Origin: Fibrobacter sp. UWB2
GTDB taxonomy: Bacteria; Fibrobacterota; Fibrobacteria; Fibrobacterales; Fibrobacteraceae
Direction of reading: 5' to 3'
Assembly (NCBI RefSeq): GCF_002210425.1
Contig: NZ_MWQK01000002.1
Location: forward strand, 248,001-312,000
Length of the DNA: 64,000 nt
Shown here: piece by piece, positions 1 to 10,964 of the stretch
Layout: each line of letters begins with the position of its first letter
Position numbering within the stretch: the first letter of the stretch is position 1
Translations under genes and position numbers: made by a program
Notes under the pieces: generated by a model
Told to the model about the DNA's origin: nothing
Database searches by the model: none
What the model saw: the letters and a program-made list of their open reading frames with translations, nothing else

Positions 1-2
1 TT

Positions 3-3000
3 GTGCTGACATCTTCAGGAGATGTCAAGGTCAAGGGCTCTAAAACATTTGATTATTATACAAAGTCTTCCTACACTCTTACGGCGAAGGTGACGGATGA
101 TGCCAAGACCGAAAAGAATTATGGCTTGACTGGAAATCCTGAAACGTCTAAGAACTTTACCATTGTCATCAATGTCAAGAACCAGAACCACGCTCCGACC
201 ATTAGTAATCAGTCTTTCACGCTCCCAGAAAAGAATAAAACTGCTACGGGTATTGTAGATTGGACCAGTGCTAAGGTTGTTGGTACGGTTGTCGCTAAGG
301 ATGTTGATGGTGATAATCTGACCTTTAAGGTTGAAACTTCTGGTATTCCGTTTGCTTTTAAGAATGGAACGAGTTCGCTCATCGTTTCTGATGGAAGCAA
401 GCTGGATTACGAAACAAAGTCTGTATGGACGTTCAAGGTCTCAGTGACGGATCCGTCTGGTGCATCCGCTACGGCTACTATTACGGTAAACCTCGAAGAT
501 GTTAACGAAGGTCCGCATGCAGATGATGTAAAGTCCGAATATACGGTTAAGGAAAATACAGCAACAGGAAAAGATTTTGGTTCGTTCACCGTTACTGATA
601 ATGATGCCGGTGATAAGCTGACTTATAAGTTGGCCGGTGCGTTGACGGGTGCCGCTGGTATTTCTGGTACTTTGAAGAATAAGACTTTGGCTGACATTTT
701 CTATGTCGATGAACCGGCTAATTCTACCGGCAAGAGAACCGCTTCGATTAGGGTGAAGAGCAGTGCTTTGCTTGATTACGAAGAACTTTATAAGGCTAGT
801 TCTAAAAATGCGTCTTATCCGGTGACTATTACGATTACGGATAAGGTCTCGAATTCTGTTGATGTTACGACCAAGATTACCGTGCAGGATGTTAATGAAG
901 ATCTCACCGCTACGGGTGGTACATTCTATATCCAGGAACATTCTCCGGGATTAACGCACGTATGCACTAAGGAGTACGGCGAAGATTGCAGCGAGAGCGA
1001 CTACGGCTATGTTACCGGCACGGACACGGATAAGTACAATAAATCCTTTAGCACATTGACATTCTCGAAGTCTACTGCTAATACGGGTGTAAAGGCTACT
1101 GATGCCAAGAACTTTGTTGTGGATCCGGATGATGGTAGTATTTCTACTGCAGCAAACGCTGAATTCGAATATGATGGTGACGGAGCAAAGATTTCTTACA
1201 CGTTCTTGGTGACGGTTTCTGATGGAACATTCTCTAAAGATGTTTCTGTGACTGTGAAGGTTTTGAACATTGATGAACCTCCTATAAAATTGGTGACGGA
1301 GGGTTCAGGCAAAATTAGAGAAGATGCTATTAAAGGTACTAATGCTGCTTCCTTCAGTAAAGATTTCATCACGGATCCGGATGAATTGGCCAAATTTAAT
1401 GCTTTGGGCGATGATGTTTATTACACTATAAACGAAACTGCCAGTGGCTATGGCGTCTTTAAGGCGAATGTTGAAAATGGTGAAATCAATTTGCTTGACC
1501 CGACCAAAATTGATTTTGAAACACTATGTGCTAAGGATGTGACGTGTAAGAGTAATGCGACTTTGGGAACTTCTCCAATGTATGAAGTTGCCCTGACAGC
1601 CTCGAATTTGAGTGGTTCTGTTTCGCTCGAGATTACTAGATATATTGAAATTATTGATGTAAATGAACCTCCGACAGCAAAAAACCTTACGAAATCTGTT
1701 GATGAAAATATTGCAGGTGGTACTGTTATAGGTACTATTGAAGCTTCTGATCCTGACAAGTACGCCTCATGCAGAGCAGGCTCTCATTCGTGCGGTTTCA
1801 ACACGCTTCACTATTCTATTGTTGATGCTTCGGGATTGCCGTTTGAAATTGACCAGAATACTGGTGTTATCAAGCTCAAAAAGAACGAAAGACTCCGCTA
1901 TATTGACAAACAACAATATAAATTTGATGTGAAGGTCAGCGACCGTGCTACAACGGAACCGGCGCTTTCTACAATTGCTCATGTGACCATCAATGTCACC
2001 GACGTTAACGAACCTTCCGAGTTTAAGGTATTGGCTGATCTTTACGAAGTAAAGGAAAATACTGATGTTGATACAAAGTTCGGCGACAAGATTGTTGTCT
2101 ATGACGAAGATGCCGCCGATGTTAGCACGACTGCCAAACCTGCATTGAAGATTTCTATCAAGGATAATGGAACATGTACAGCAGGTAAGAACTGCGCTGA
2201 AGACTTGTTCAATGTTGTTATCGTGAAAAATACTGATGCAAACCATGAAACTCAGTTCCAGTTTGTTGTCAAGTCGGACTTGAATTACGAACAACTCTAC
2301 AAGGCAACAGCGAAAGATGCCATTTTTGACGTGACTTTGACTGTCACGGATAAGGGCGGTAATGAGGTTTCTCAGGATACAAAGATTCGCGTCATCGATG
2401 AAAACGAAGAACCCGAATTTGCTGCTGAATCTTATAAGTTTACCGTCAGCGAAAATGTTAAGACGGAAACCTTGTTGGGTACAGTCGAAGCTTCCGATCC
2501 GGATATCTACAATACAAATTACGGTACGCTTTACTTCTCGCTTGATGCAACCTATGATGATGCAGCTTTGTTCGATATCGACCGTAAGACGGGTGAACTC
2601 TATGTCGTGAACAATGCTAACCTCAATTACGAAGAAAAGAGTGAGTATAAGTTCAAGGTTATCGCAACCGACAAGGAATTTACGATCTCGACTCTCGTAA
2701 CGGTTACCGTCAAGAACGAAGATGAAGGCCCTGTGTTCCCGACGGTCCCGGAATTGTATGTTGATGAAAATACGCCGAAGGGTACGATTGCTACGCTTAA
2801 GAATGGTACAAAGCAGGCCATTGCGGCTAGCGATGATGACTGCAGCAACAGACATACTTGCAAGGCTCCGACGTATACGCTTGTAGCTGCCGATGGCGCA
2901 CCTGATGATTTCAAGGCATTTAGCATTGATGCTGATGGCTTTATCTCGGTGGCTAAGGATAACGTCTTGAACTATGAAAAGCAGAACAAGTACGTGGTTC

Positions 3001-6000
3001 GCGTTGTCGCAACGGATGGCTCGGATCCTACGCTTACAGACGAAGTTGATGTGACTATCCATGTTAGAGACGTGAACGACGCCCCGGTATTCGAATTGGT
3101 TGAATATCCGTTCGAAGTTGACGAAAACAAGCCTGCTGGTGAAGTCGTTGGCGCAGTCGTTGCTACCGATGAAGATACTTGGAGCAAGTTGACCTTTGAA
3201 ATTGCCGATTACAAGGCAAATTCTGGTGATAGCAAGAAGTTTACGATTGACGCTTCGGGCAAGATCACTACCACAGAAAAATTGAATTACGAAGACCAGG
3301 CAACTTATGAACTCTTGGTTACTGTAACGGATAACGGTTCGTCCAAGGGCTTTGAAGATCTTAGTGCTACAACCAAGGTTGTTATTACAGTTAATGATAA
3401 ACCGGATGATCCGATTATTATCGATGACAAGAAGAACTATGAGGTTGCTGAAAATACCGCAGAACACCCGATCAAGGATGCAACGATTGTATGCTACGAT
3501 GTTTCGGATGAAGATCAGGACCAGGAAAAGTCTCTTGCTGGTTATGTCGTCGATGTCGGTGGTACGGATGCCGATCGCCTGTTTGATGCCAAGGTTAAGA
3601 AGGATGGCTCGAAGTATAAGCTTTGCCTCTCTGTCAAGACTCCTTCGAAGTTTAATTACGAAGCTCTTCCTCATGAACACTCCATTAAGGTGGGCGTGAT
3701 TGACAGCGATGAACGTACTCACGAAATTGCTAAGACCATTAAGATTGTTGACGTGAACGAAATGCCGATTATTTCGGGTAGCCTTGCATATTCCTTCTAT
3801 GAAAATAAGGGTGAAGGCTATGTTATTGGCAAGTTCAATTCTGCAGATGTCGATACCGCTAAGGGCTTTACCGAAAACGTGTTCAGTGCTATTGGCGGTG
3901 ATACTGATTTGTTCACGATTACCGAAGATGGTAAGATTAAGGCTCTGCGTGACTTTGACTACGAAAAGGAAAAGGTCCGTACATTTGAATTGGAAATCGC
4001 TTTGTCTGATAGAAATAAGACGAAGTATCCGGAGCTCACCACCAAGACGACGATTACAATCACGTTGAAGGATGTTCCGGAAGTTCCGCAGATTACGAGT
4101 ACTGAATTTAGCGTCAGGGAAAATCCGCCGGCAGATACTCTTATCGGTATCATCGAAGCGACTGACCCGGATGGCGAAGGCGAACTCCTCTTCTCGCTTG
4201 CCGTAGAAAGCCCGTATGTGACCGTCAAGCCGAATGGCGAAATCCATGTCAAGGAAGGCGCTGTCATCGACTACGAAAAGATGCAGAAGTTCACGATTAC
4301 GGTAACGGTCAAGGATGCTGACGGTCTTGAATTTGATGGTGATATCGTCATCAACGTCATTGACGTGAACGAACCGCCGAAGATTGAACCGCAGGAATTC
4401 ACGTTCCCGGAAGATTCCAAGCCGGGTACCAAGAAGGGACCTGTCGAAGCTAAGGATCCGGATACAAAGAACAAGAAGTTCAACGACTTGAAGTACTATC
4501 CGGTCACGGAAAATGATAAGTTCGAAATCAAGACGAATGGCGACATTGTCTTGAAGGGCGAACTCGACTACGAAAAGGAAAAGTCCTACGTCATCAAGGT
4601 CTATGTGACGGATGGCGAATTTACCGATACGACGGATATCACTGTCAAGGTGGGTAACGTCATCGAAAAGTCCCAGGTCGAGATTACTCGTGTCGAAGCT
4701 GGCGATTCTGTGTACATCAAGCCGAACAAGGAAATCTACACGAACCAGGAAGTCATCGAGGTGGAATGGACTCAGGATGGCAAGACCATGACGAGTCTCG
4801 ATACCTTGAAAGAAGGCTGCCAGAAGATTATCAAGTCTTACAAGGATCCGAGCAAGGATGTTGCCGGTGCCGATACTATCGATGTGTGCTACAGCACTGC
4901 CGCTCCGAAGGTCGATGTCGATGCCACAAAGACGAAGGTTACTGCAGACAACATCTATACGATTGTTGAAGGCGTAGATAAGAAGGACTCTTCCATTTAC
5001 GTGAACGACAAGACTAAGGATGTGAAGGTTACGGTGGAAGATACTGTTTCTCACTACAAGGAATCTTTCAACGTGACGGTTGTCCTGGATACAATCTCCG
5101 TGGCTGACAAGACCGTGAAGGAAATGGTTGAAATCTCCAAGTCCGAAATCACTCTTGAAAAGAATCCGAAGTCCGATGTCAAGACCAGTCCGATTGGCAA
5201 CAAGACGAAGGTCTCTTATGACAAGGTCGTAAACGGTGATTCTGTTGTCGTGTCTTACTATGTCGATGACAAGGGTGAAATCATCAAGTCCGCTGTTGTT
5301 GACGAAAATGGTGAAAAGAGCAATATCGCCGTGATCGAAGTCTCCAAGACTGTCGATGTCAAGGGCAAGAAGGTGGTTGTATCTTACAAGGCTGATGCCG
5401 AAACGGGCAAAATCCTTTACGGTGACTCCGAAGGCAACTTGATGTACGATACTCCGAAGTCTTCTAGCAGCAAGGAATCTAAGGACGAAAAGGAAAAGTC
5501 CAGTGTTGTTGACTTGAAGACGGGCGTGGGCGCCTTCACGGTGACCTACGATGCCAAGGGTGTCGAAGGCAACAAGTCTACGGTCTCCTACGTCATTGAC
5601 GAAAAGGGCAAGATTGTTGCTAACGAAGAAGGCGACAGGGGTTACCTCGTAACGTACACCTACACCAACAAATATGGCAACTCTGCCGACAAGTCGGTGT
5701 TCATGGTGCTCGACAGGATCAAGCCGATTGTCAAGATTCTGACTCCGGCTGATGGCGATGTGGTCTTTGCAAACTATGTCGATGTGGACTGGTGCGTCGC
5801 TATCGACGGTGATGAAAAGAACTGCGTCAAGCAGGATTCCTTGAACTTCCAGAGCCTCAATAAGGGCCCGAACACGATCAAGCGTATCTATCGTGACAAG
5901 GCTGGTAACGAAACCATTGCTGAAATCAACGTGATGATGAAGAAGGCGAAGGATGTCAATATCAATCTTGAAGAACCGATGATTATCGTTTCGATTGACT

Positions 6001-6809
6001 CTGTGAACAAGTACTATGCAGAAAATCCGCCTGAAAAGGATCAGAGATACGCTGTAAGTATCTTGAACACTAAGACGCAGAAGGAATCTGAAGTCATCAA
6101 GGGCACTGCCGATGAATCTAAGAAGGGCTCTGGCGATGAACCGTACCCGGGTTACGAAGGCCATATTGGTCCGACGATTTCGATTGACATGAAGTTGCCA
6201 CTCGTGAGCGCCGTCGGTGGCCTTGCTACTTTGGATGATATCATCATCAATGGTAACATGGTTCCGCTTGAAGATGTGGACGCTGACAATAGCGAAAAGG
6301 TCACTGTCGATGAATACGTTGAAAAGTACTGCTCTACGGAATTCCGTGAAGAACTTGGCAAGGATTATAGCAAGGCAAGGCTTTACTCCACAAACGCCCG
6401 TGTGACCCTCTGGTTCTACACGACGGGTGGCCAGTTTGTCGATAAATACCAGTACAATTACGATATCGATGATCCGGATTATGTGGACAAGGCTGGTCTT
6501 GTGAAGATGTTCTTCGAAATGAAGCCGGATGTTAACGGCGAATTGAGAGACAAGTCTGGCCGTCTCTACGGTACGGGTCCGTACATTGTGAAGACGAAGG
6601 TTGATATCCGCTCCAAGCTGCGTTGCGCTGTTCCGCCGGTAGCCAAGTCCAAGGTTGGCGATGTGCTGAAGACCAGCGACGAAATGCTGAAGCGCTTCGG
6701 TTACCGCCGCCCGGTATTGCGCGGAAACGAAAAGCATTCTTCTTCTGCAAAGAAGGAAGATAAGAAGGACTCTAAGAGTGATTCCAAGAAGGAATCTTCA
6801 AAGAAGTAA
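3..6809 (+). CDS. Giant cadherin-repeat surface protein, 5' end outside the window
   Basis: The frame is open from the first bases, so at least 2268 residues of a longer protein are present. Residues 1 to about 1553 are tandem cadherin-like domains of roughly 100-130 residues. Each ends in a Ca-binding-type linker (DVNE, DVND, DENE or variants) followed by an ENxxxG-type strand start; I count about 13 linkers. From about 1554 the repeats give way to irregular beta-rich segments, including an Ig-like stretch near 1905-1975 (starting PIVKILTPADGD). The protein ends in a Lys/Ser-rich tail after about 2240. Cadherin repeats in bacteria usually mediate Ca-dependent adhesion to cells or polysaccharide, so a cell-surface adhesin is inferred. 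The signal peptide would lie upstream. A strong terminator follows directly, so this is the last gene of its unit. Confidence 0.85.
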   Translation: MLTSSGDVKVKGSKTFDYYTKSSYTLTAKVTDDAKTEKNYGLTGNPETSKNFTIVINVKNQNHAPTISNQSFTLPEKNKTATGIVDWTSAKVVGTVVAKDVDGDNLTFKVETSGIPFAFKNGTSSLIVSDGSKLDYETKSVWTFKVSVTDPSGASATATITVNLEDVNEGPHADDVKSEYTVKENTATGKDFGSFTVTDNDAGDKLTYKLAGALTGAAGISGTLKNKTLADIFYVDEPANSTGKRTASIRVKSSALLDYEELYKASSKNASYPVTITITDKVSNSVDVTTKITVQDVNEDLTATGGTFYIQEHSPGLTHVCTKEYGEDCSESDYGYVTGTDTDKYNKSFSTLTFSKSTANTGVKATDAKNFVVDPDDGSISTAANAEFEYDGDGAKISYTFLVTVSDGTFSKDVSVTVKVLNIDEPPIKLVTEGSGKIREDAIKGTNAASFSKDFITDPDELAKFNALGDDVYYTINETASGYGVFKANVENGEINLLDPTKIDFETLCAKDVTCKSNATLGTSPMYEVALTASNLSGSVSLEITRYIEIIDVNEPPTAKNLTKSVDENIAGGTVIGTIEASDPDKYASCRAGSHSCGFNTLHYSIVDASGLPFEIDQNTGVIKLKKNERLRYIDKQQYKFDVKVSDRATTEPALSTIAHVTINVTDVNEPSEFKVLADLYEVKENTDVDTKFGDKIVVYDEDAADVSTTAKPALKISIKDNGTCTAGKNCAEDLFNVVIVKNTDANHETQFQFVVKSDLNYEQLYKATAKDAIFDVTLTVTDKGGNEVSQDTKIRVIDENEEPEFAAESYKFTVSENVKTETLLGTVEASDPDIYNTNYGTLYFSLDATYDDAALFDIDRKTGELYVVNNANLNYEEKSEYKFKVIATDKEFTISTLVTVTVKNEDEGPVFPTVPELYVDENTPKGTIATLKNGTKQAIAASDDDCSNRHTCKAPTYTLVAADGAPDDFKAFSIDADGFISVAKDNVLNYEKQNKYVVRVVATDGSDPTLTDEVDVTIHVRDVNDAPVFELVEYPFEVDENKPAGEVVGAVVATDEDTWSKLTFEIADYKANSGDSKKFTIDASGKITTTEKLNYEDQATYELLVTVTDNGSSKGFEDLSATTKVVITVNDKPDDPIIIDDKKNYEVAENTAEHPIKDATIVCYDVSDEDQDQEKSLAGYVVDVGGTDADRLFDAKVKKDGSKYKLCLSVKTPSKFNYEALPHEHSIKVGVIDSDERTHEIAKTIKIVDVNEMPIISGSLAYSFYENKGEGYVIGKFNSADVDTAKGFTENVFSAIGGDTDLFTITEDGKIKALRDFDYEKEKVRTFELEIALSDRNKTKYPELTTKTTITITLKDVPEVPQITSTEFSVRENPPADTLIGIIEATDPDGEGELLFSLAVESPYVTVKPNGEIHVKEGAVIDYEKMQKFTITVTVKDADGLEFDGDIVINVIDVNEPPKIEPQEFTFPEDSKPGTKKGPVEAKDPDTKNKKFNDLKYYPVTENDKFEIKTNGDIVLKGELDYEKEKSYVIKVYVTDGEFTDTTDITVKVGNVIEKSQVEITRVEAGDSVYIKPNKEIYTNQEVIEVEWTQDGKTMTSLDTLKEGCQKIIKSYKDPSKDVAGADTIDVCYSTAAPKVDVDATKTKVTADNIYTIVEGVDKKDSSIYVNDKTKDVKVTVEDTVSHYKESFNVTVVLDTISVADKTVKEMVEISKSEITLEKNPKSDVKTSPIGNKTKVSYDKVVNGDSVVVSYYVDDKGEIIKSAVVDENGEKSNIAVIEVSKTVDVKGKKVVVSYKADAETGKILYGDSEGNLMYDTPKSSSSKESKDEKEKSSVVDLKTGVGAFTVTYDAKGVEGNKSTVSYVIDEKGKIVANEEGDRGYLVTYTYTNKYGNSADKSVFMVLDRIKPIVKILTPADGDVVFANYVDVDWCVAIDGDEKNCVKQDSLNFQSLNKGPNTIKRIYRDKAGNETIAEINVMMKKAKDVNINLEEPMIIVSIDSVNKYYAENPPEKDQRYAVSILNTKTQKESEVIKGTADESKKGSGDEPYPGYEGHIGPTISIDMKLPLVSAVGGLATLDDIIINGNMVPLEDVDADNSEKVTVDEYVEKYCSTEFREELGKDYSKARLYSTNARVTLWFYTTGGQFVDKYQYNYDIDDPDYVDKAGLVKMFFEMKPDVNGELRDKSGRLYGTGPYIVKTKVDIRSKLRCAVPPVAKSKVGDVLKTSDEMLKRFGYRRPVLRGNEKHSSSAKKEDKKDSKSDSKKESSKK

Positions 6810-6831
6810 CAATGCTTAAAGTTTAAAAATG

Positions 6832-6864
6832 AATCCCGGTCCTAGACCGGGATTTCTATTTTTA
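6832..6864 (+). terminator. Intrinsic terminator after the cadherin gene
   Basis: A 9-bp perfect GC-rich stem (ATCCCGGTC/GACCGGGAT) with a 3-nt loop is followed by a T-rich run, 23 bases after the stop codon. Confidence 0.85.
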
Positions 6865-6882
6865 TAAAAAAAGAGGTCATTT

Positions 6883-7209
6883 ATGGGTATCGAAGAACGT
6901 TCTATGTTAGTGTTTGCAAGCGGTGTTGGCCGCATTAAAGAAGAAAAGCCTAAGGCTAGCCGCCCGCAGGGCGATGGCGTTGTCCGCATCATGCTAAAGC
7001 GCCTTGGAGGCGGAAAAATGGCGAGCGTTGTTTCGGGTGTGCCGATGGACGAAGATGAACTCAAGGACTTGGCTCGAGTATTGAAGCAGAAGTGCGGTGT
7101 TGGCGGCTCGGTCAAGGACTTCAACATCGAAATTCAGGGCGACAAGCGCAATGTGCTCAAGGCCGAACTAGAGAAAAAAGGCTTTACTGTCAAGCTTGCA
7201 GGCGGGTAA
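6883..7209 (+). CDS. SUI1/YciH-family translation factor (eIF1-like)
   Basis: This 108-residue protein matches the bacterial SUI1/YciH family in length and layout. A short basic N-terminus leads into VRIMLKRLGGGKMASVVSG (residues about 33-51), then an acidic helix, a GVGGSVKD turn and the closing KGFTVKLAGG. In eIF1 and YciH this alpha-beta fold binds near the ribosomal P site and influences start-codon fidelity. The bacterial role is less well defined. The start is supported by AGAGG seven bases upstream. It sits alone between the cadherin gene terminator and the FecR-domain gene. Confidence 0.85.
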   Translation: MGIEERSMLVFASGVGRIKEEKPKASRPQGDGVVRIMLKRLGGGKMASVVSGVPMDEDELKDLARVLKQKCGVGGSVKDFNIEIQGDKRNVLKAELEKKGFTVKLAGG

Positions 7210-7300
7210 TGTGTGTTTTAGCTTAAATTCTCTAAAAAAGAGCCCCAAAATTCTGCAAGAAAAAGTAAATTTATTGTAAGAAAATAAGTGGAGAGGTTGT

Positions 7301-8650
7301 ATGTTTAAGCATCTGTCTTTATCGTGTTTATTGCTTGCGATGATGGTGCCTACGAGCGCTTTGGCTGCCCCCAAGGGGCCGAAGGTCGGTAAGGTCGTTA
7401 GTGTTGTGGATCTTGCCGTTAAAAGTACGGGTAGCTGTGCAGAAAATGCGACTTGGGATGCTGTTAAAGTCAATAGTGCTGTCCGACAGCTGGATTGCTA
7501 TAAGACCGGTGATGGCGGTTCTGTAGGTTTGCAGTTGAATGGTAAGGCTGAAAACTTGCTTACGATTGGGGAAAACTCTGTTGTAAATATCAGCGAGTAT
7601 GTTGAAAAGAACGAAGACGGTTTTGCTATAAAAACGTCTATCCAGAAAGGCTACATGGGCTTTAAGATCGAAAAGAATAAAGGCCATGAAGTTTATTTCG
7701 GTACTGGAACGGCTGCGGCTTCGATTCGCGGAACGGAAGGTGCAATTGGCGGCAATAATACGACAGTTTTTGCAGGCTTAAAGAATGGTGCCCTGTGGGT
7801 GAGCGATTCGCAGTCTGGCGATTCACTTGTGATTGGCGAAGGTGAAACTGTTATTGGCAAGGGTTCGTTTGCCGTCTTGAAACTCAAGTCCTCTGGCGAC
7901 GTGAACTTTGCCAAAATTCTCAATACCCTCATTGCTGATTCTACTTTGTCTCTAGACGATTTGAAGGCCGCTGCAGTATCTGCGGATTCCGCATATCAGG
8001 AATCCCTTGCGGCTAATGCTTCCGCACAGTCCCAGGCGGTTGCCGAAAAGGTTGAAGAAGCTCCTAGCCTGAAGGTCCCGCAAATCAAGTATTCCTCTTA
8101 CGATTCCTTGCGCTGTGTAGCGAACGTTTCTGTGTCTGACATACAAAAGGGGACTGAAGCACGCTTGTCTGCCGTGATGGACGGAACTCCGATTTCGGAA
8201 GTTGGCGTGAAGCGTAATATGTCCAATCGTGTGAAATTGCGCAGCGGCGTCCATGAATATGAATTTGTTGTCGAAAACGAAGCGGGCCGCAATAGCGTCA
8301 AGAAGACTTTGGGCTGCTATCCCATGAAGCCGTTCTCTGTCAAGGTCTTTGGCCCAAACCCTGAGCTAGTCCAGATTCCGCCTGCGCCTCCGGAAGCTGA
8401 AGATGTTATTATGAAGACGTTGCAGTTCCAGATTCGCTTGCCCGAATATGACCCGAGCTTCTTGAATAAAGTTACTGTTCGCCAGAACGGCAAGGTGATT
8501 TTGCAGGAACGCTTGTCTCAAATTCAAAACTTGGATTACCAGATTCCTGTTGAACTTTCGCGTGGCCACAAGAACCGCTTTGATATTGAAGTTATCCACA
8601 AGAGTGGCTATGCTGTAAAGATGCCCAAGGTTTATGAGGTGAACAAATGA
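7301..8650 (+). CDS. FecR-domain exported protein
   Basis: 449 residues with an N-terminal signal peptide (hydrophobic core about residues 7-22, ALAAP cleavage-like end). A FecR domain spans about residues 75-205, including the segment around GTAAASIRGTEGAIGG. The remainder is beta-rich with a Pro/Glu-rich linker near 365. FecR domains classically relay signals at the envelope, but exported FecR-only proteins without an adjacent sigma or anti-sigma factor are common and of unknown role. GGAGAGG upstream supports the start. The stop overlaps the start of the outer-membrane barrel gene (ATGA), so the two are translationally coupled and probably work together in the envelope. Confidence 0.8.
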   Translation: MFKHLSLSCLLLAMMVPTSALAAPKGPKVGKVVSVVDLAVKSTGSCAENATWDAVKVNSAVRQLDCYKTGDGGSVGLQLNGKAENLLTIGENSVVNISEYVEKNEDGFAIKTSIQKGYMGFKIEKNKGHEVYFGTGTAAASIRGTEGAIGGNNTTVFAGLKNGALWVSDSQSGDSLVIGEGETVIGKGSFAVLKLKSSGDVNFAKILNTLIADSTLSLDDLKAAAVSADSAYQESLAANASAQSQAVAEKVEEAPSLKVPQIKYSSYDSLRCVANVSVSDIQKGTEARLSAVMDGTPISEVGVKRNMSNRVKLRSGVHEYEFVVENEAGRNSVKKTLGCYPMKPFSVKVFGPNPELVQIPPAPPEAEDVIMKTLQFQIRLPEYDPSFLNKVTVRQNGKVILQERLSQIQNLDYQIPVELSRGHKNRFDIEVIHKSGYAVKMPKVYEVNK

Positions 8651-10962
8651 TTTTTCGAGGACTCGCTCTAGCGTCTATCGCAGCTATCCCTGCTTTAGCT
8701 CAGTCTGCTCCGGATACTGCTAGCGCTATCCCGTCAGAATCGTCCTGGACTGTTAACGGTTCCGTGGGTGCTGAATTTGGCTTCCACTCCGTGGTGACCG
8801 AAAAAAATGAATCGGGTAAGACGTTTGTGAACGGTGCAGACTCGATTCGCCCTGGCAAAAAGTACAGAAACTATTTCCAGGTTCCGGGAATCTTTGGCGC
8901 ATTGAATGCGTTTGTTCAGATGGAATCGCCGACGGGTCAAAAAATTGAATTTACTTTGGACGCTTCGAGTGATAGATGGAATTACTTTGATCCGAAGTAT
9001 GTCCAGGCTTCGTATGAAGACCGCATGCAAAAGTTGATTTTGGGTGATTTCTATGCATCCAATGGCGACTTGTATTTGGCCGGTGTCGATGTGTTTGGTG
9101 CTAGTTATGATTTCTATTTGAACTTGAATCGGTCTGAAAATCCGCTGCTCGTGTTTAGCGTGTTTGGCGGTGAAAATCAGGCACCGAAGCTTCCTGGTGA
9201 AAGGGATCCGGACCAGTACAACAAATATATCGGTCTTGACGAAGTCGAAGCTCAGAAGATGTTGATTGGCGGCAAGCTCCTTTGGAATGCCCATAAGAAT
9301 GTTGACGTAACTGTTGGCTTTATCGGGAGCAAGGATTATTTGGAAGATCCGTTCTTGCGTGATGGGACTTCGGACGATGTGAATCTCTCGAACCCGATGT
9401 TCTCTTCGAAAACGTTCTTTGGTGAAGTTAATGGCAAGGTTCTTGGCGGTCGAGGAACGTATAATGTGCAGCTAGGCTTTGGCGGTGCCGATACGGTGAA
9501 TGTCGTTGCGCACCGAGCCGTAAATGCCGTGTTTGAGGAATATGGGCTCGATGTTTCTCGCTTTGCGCAGTTGCGTCGCTTGATGAACAATACTTCGCAG
9601 GTGAATCGAATGAGCCGCGAAGAACTGGAGCTGATTTTTGGCGACAATATGGAAATGAGCGTGGATGATATGCGAAGCGAATTGACTCGCATCCTGAAGC
9701 TTGCTCAAGAAGCCTTGAAAAAGCATCGCGATGAGAAGAATGACGATCCGACGGATTGGACTGCTCAAAATCTTGCTTTGTCGGGATCTTACAACTGGAA
9801 GAATAGCTCGACGATGATTGATGCGTACTTCCGCTTTGTGGGTCGTAACTATTATAGCGCGGGTTCCTCGGACTTGTTGCAGAATTCTCGCCAGTTGGGC
9901 GCCAAGTTGGATCAGCAAATTAAAGATTTTTGGAAGCTGAATTTTGGCTATGAGTTGAATATCGAAAATGCGTCTGGTCATGGTGATGCGTATAACGTAT
10001 TTGGATTTGCCGAAGGCTCCAAGCTTGGACTCTTGCCGGGCGCCGATGACGATTGGCTTGAAAAGCACGAACAGGATGCTTCTCGAACGCTCTATATCCA
10101 TGATTTCGAATTGAAGAATACGTTTAAGGTCCGTGACTCCATTGAAGTTGTGGCTCGTTATGCCGTCAATTACCGCACGCGTAGCACTCCGCAGAGACTC
10201 CATGGCAATTACTTTGCATCGTCGGGAATTTATTCGGATTCTTGGTTTAACGCCCAGAAGGGAAAGCCTACCGTTGATGTGGATACTGATGATGGCTCGA
10301 TCCAGATTGATTCCGCCCGTTTGGCAAAATACGCCGCCTTGCAGGGCGAAGACTACTTGGCAACGCAGTTTGAAGAACGCTTGGCCAAGCATGTGTTTGA
10401 ACTTTCTGCAACCATCAAGTTCCCGAAGAATGTGTTGAAGGTGGGTGGTATTTGGACTTATCGTACGGACATGTCTAAGTTTAATCAGGATGACTTGCTG
10501 AATGGTTTTGATTTTTCTGACGAGACTTATGGCATCCTGGGTTACTATTTCCATGGCGGTGATTACCTGGATGCCCGTTACCCGATTTCTTTGACGACGA
10601 CGCTTGACCGTGTGCGCAATACGGTTTCCGTGACGCCGAGGTTTAGGATTTACAATCGCGATGAAATGGGCGAGTTTGAATGGAACCTTTTGGACAATGC
10701 TATGATTCAGCTGAATCCTGGTTTCCTTGACTTGATGTTGCATGGTAACATCCGCCAGAACTTCATGAGCCGCAAAGAAGATGGCAAGGACGTTCACGAA
10801 ATGGAAATGGATGTGGACCTCTCTGCTGGTCTCAAGTTCCAATTCACGGAAAGGCTTGGCACTGAATTCACTTTTGGTACGTTCCTCAATTACCGTCCGG
10901 ACAATGAATCTGAAGATTACAGAGACATTTACGGCAGTGTTTCTGTCAATTACGACTTCTAG
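8647..10962 (+). CDS. Large outer-membrane beta-barrel protein
   Basis: 771 residues. A signal peptide (about 1-18, ending ALAQS) is followed by alternating amphipathic strands rich in aromatic residues, and the C-terminus SVSVNYDF ends in Phe as expected of a barrel assembly signal. Residues about 300-360 form a charged helical insertion (repeated Glu, Arg and Leu with little aromatic content) interrupting the barrel pattern, perhaps a plug or periplasmic domain. No TonB box or SusC/SusD signature is visible. The gene overlaps the FecR-domain gene by 4 bases and lies 2 bases before nfo, so all three may be cotranscribed. I cannot name a substrate. Confidence 0.7.
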   Translation: MIFRGLALASIAAIPALAQSAPDTASAIPSESSWTVNGSVGAEFGFHSVVTEKNESGKTFVNGADSIRPGKKYRNYFQVPGIFGALNAFVQMESPTGQKIEFTLDASSDRWNYFDPKYVQASYEDRMQKLILGDFYASNGDLYLAGVDVFGASYDFYLNLNRSENPLLVFSVFGGENQAPKLPGERDPDQYNKYIGLDEVEAQKMLIGGKLLWNAHKNVDVTVGFIGSKDYLEDPFLRDGTSDDVNLSNPMFSSKTFFGEVNGKVLGGRGTYNVQLGFGGADTVNVVAHRAVNAVFEEYGLDVSRFAQLRRLMNNTSQVNRMSREELELIFGDNMEMSVDDMRSELTRILKLAQEALKKHRDEKNDDPTDWTAQNLALSGSYNWKNSSTMIDAYFRFVGRNYYSAGSSDLLQNSRQLGAKLDQQIKDFWKLNFGYELNIENASGHGDAYNVFGFAEGSKLGLLPGADDDWLEKHEQDASRTLYIHDFELKNTFKVRDSIEVVARYAVNYRTRSTPQRLHGNYFASSGIYSDSWFNAQKGKPTVDVDTDDGSIQIDSARLAKYAALQGEDYLATQFEERLAKHVFELSATIKFPKNVLKVGGIWTYRTDMSKFNQDDLLNGFDFSDETYGILGYYFHGGDYLDARYPISLTTTLDRVRNTVSVTPRFRIYNRDEMGEFEWNLLDNAMIQLNPGFLDLMLHGNIRQNFMSRKEDGKDVHEMEMDVDLSAGLKFQFTERLGTEFTFGTFLNYRPDNESEDYRDIYGSVSVNYDF

Positions 10963-10964
10963 CT

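Noticed and set aside
1767-6737. A 1656-codon open frame on the minus strand opposite the cadherin gene
   Set aside because: The sense strand encodes clear cadherin repeats; the antisense frame is open because of the biased codon use of the sense gene and its product resembles nothing.
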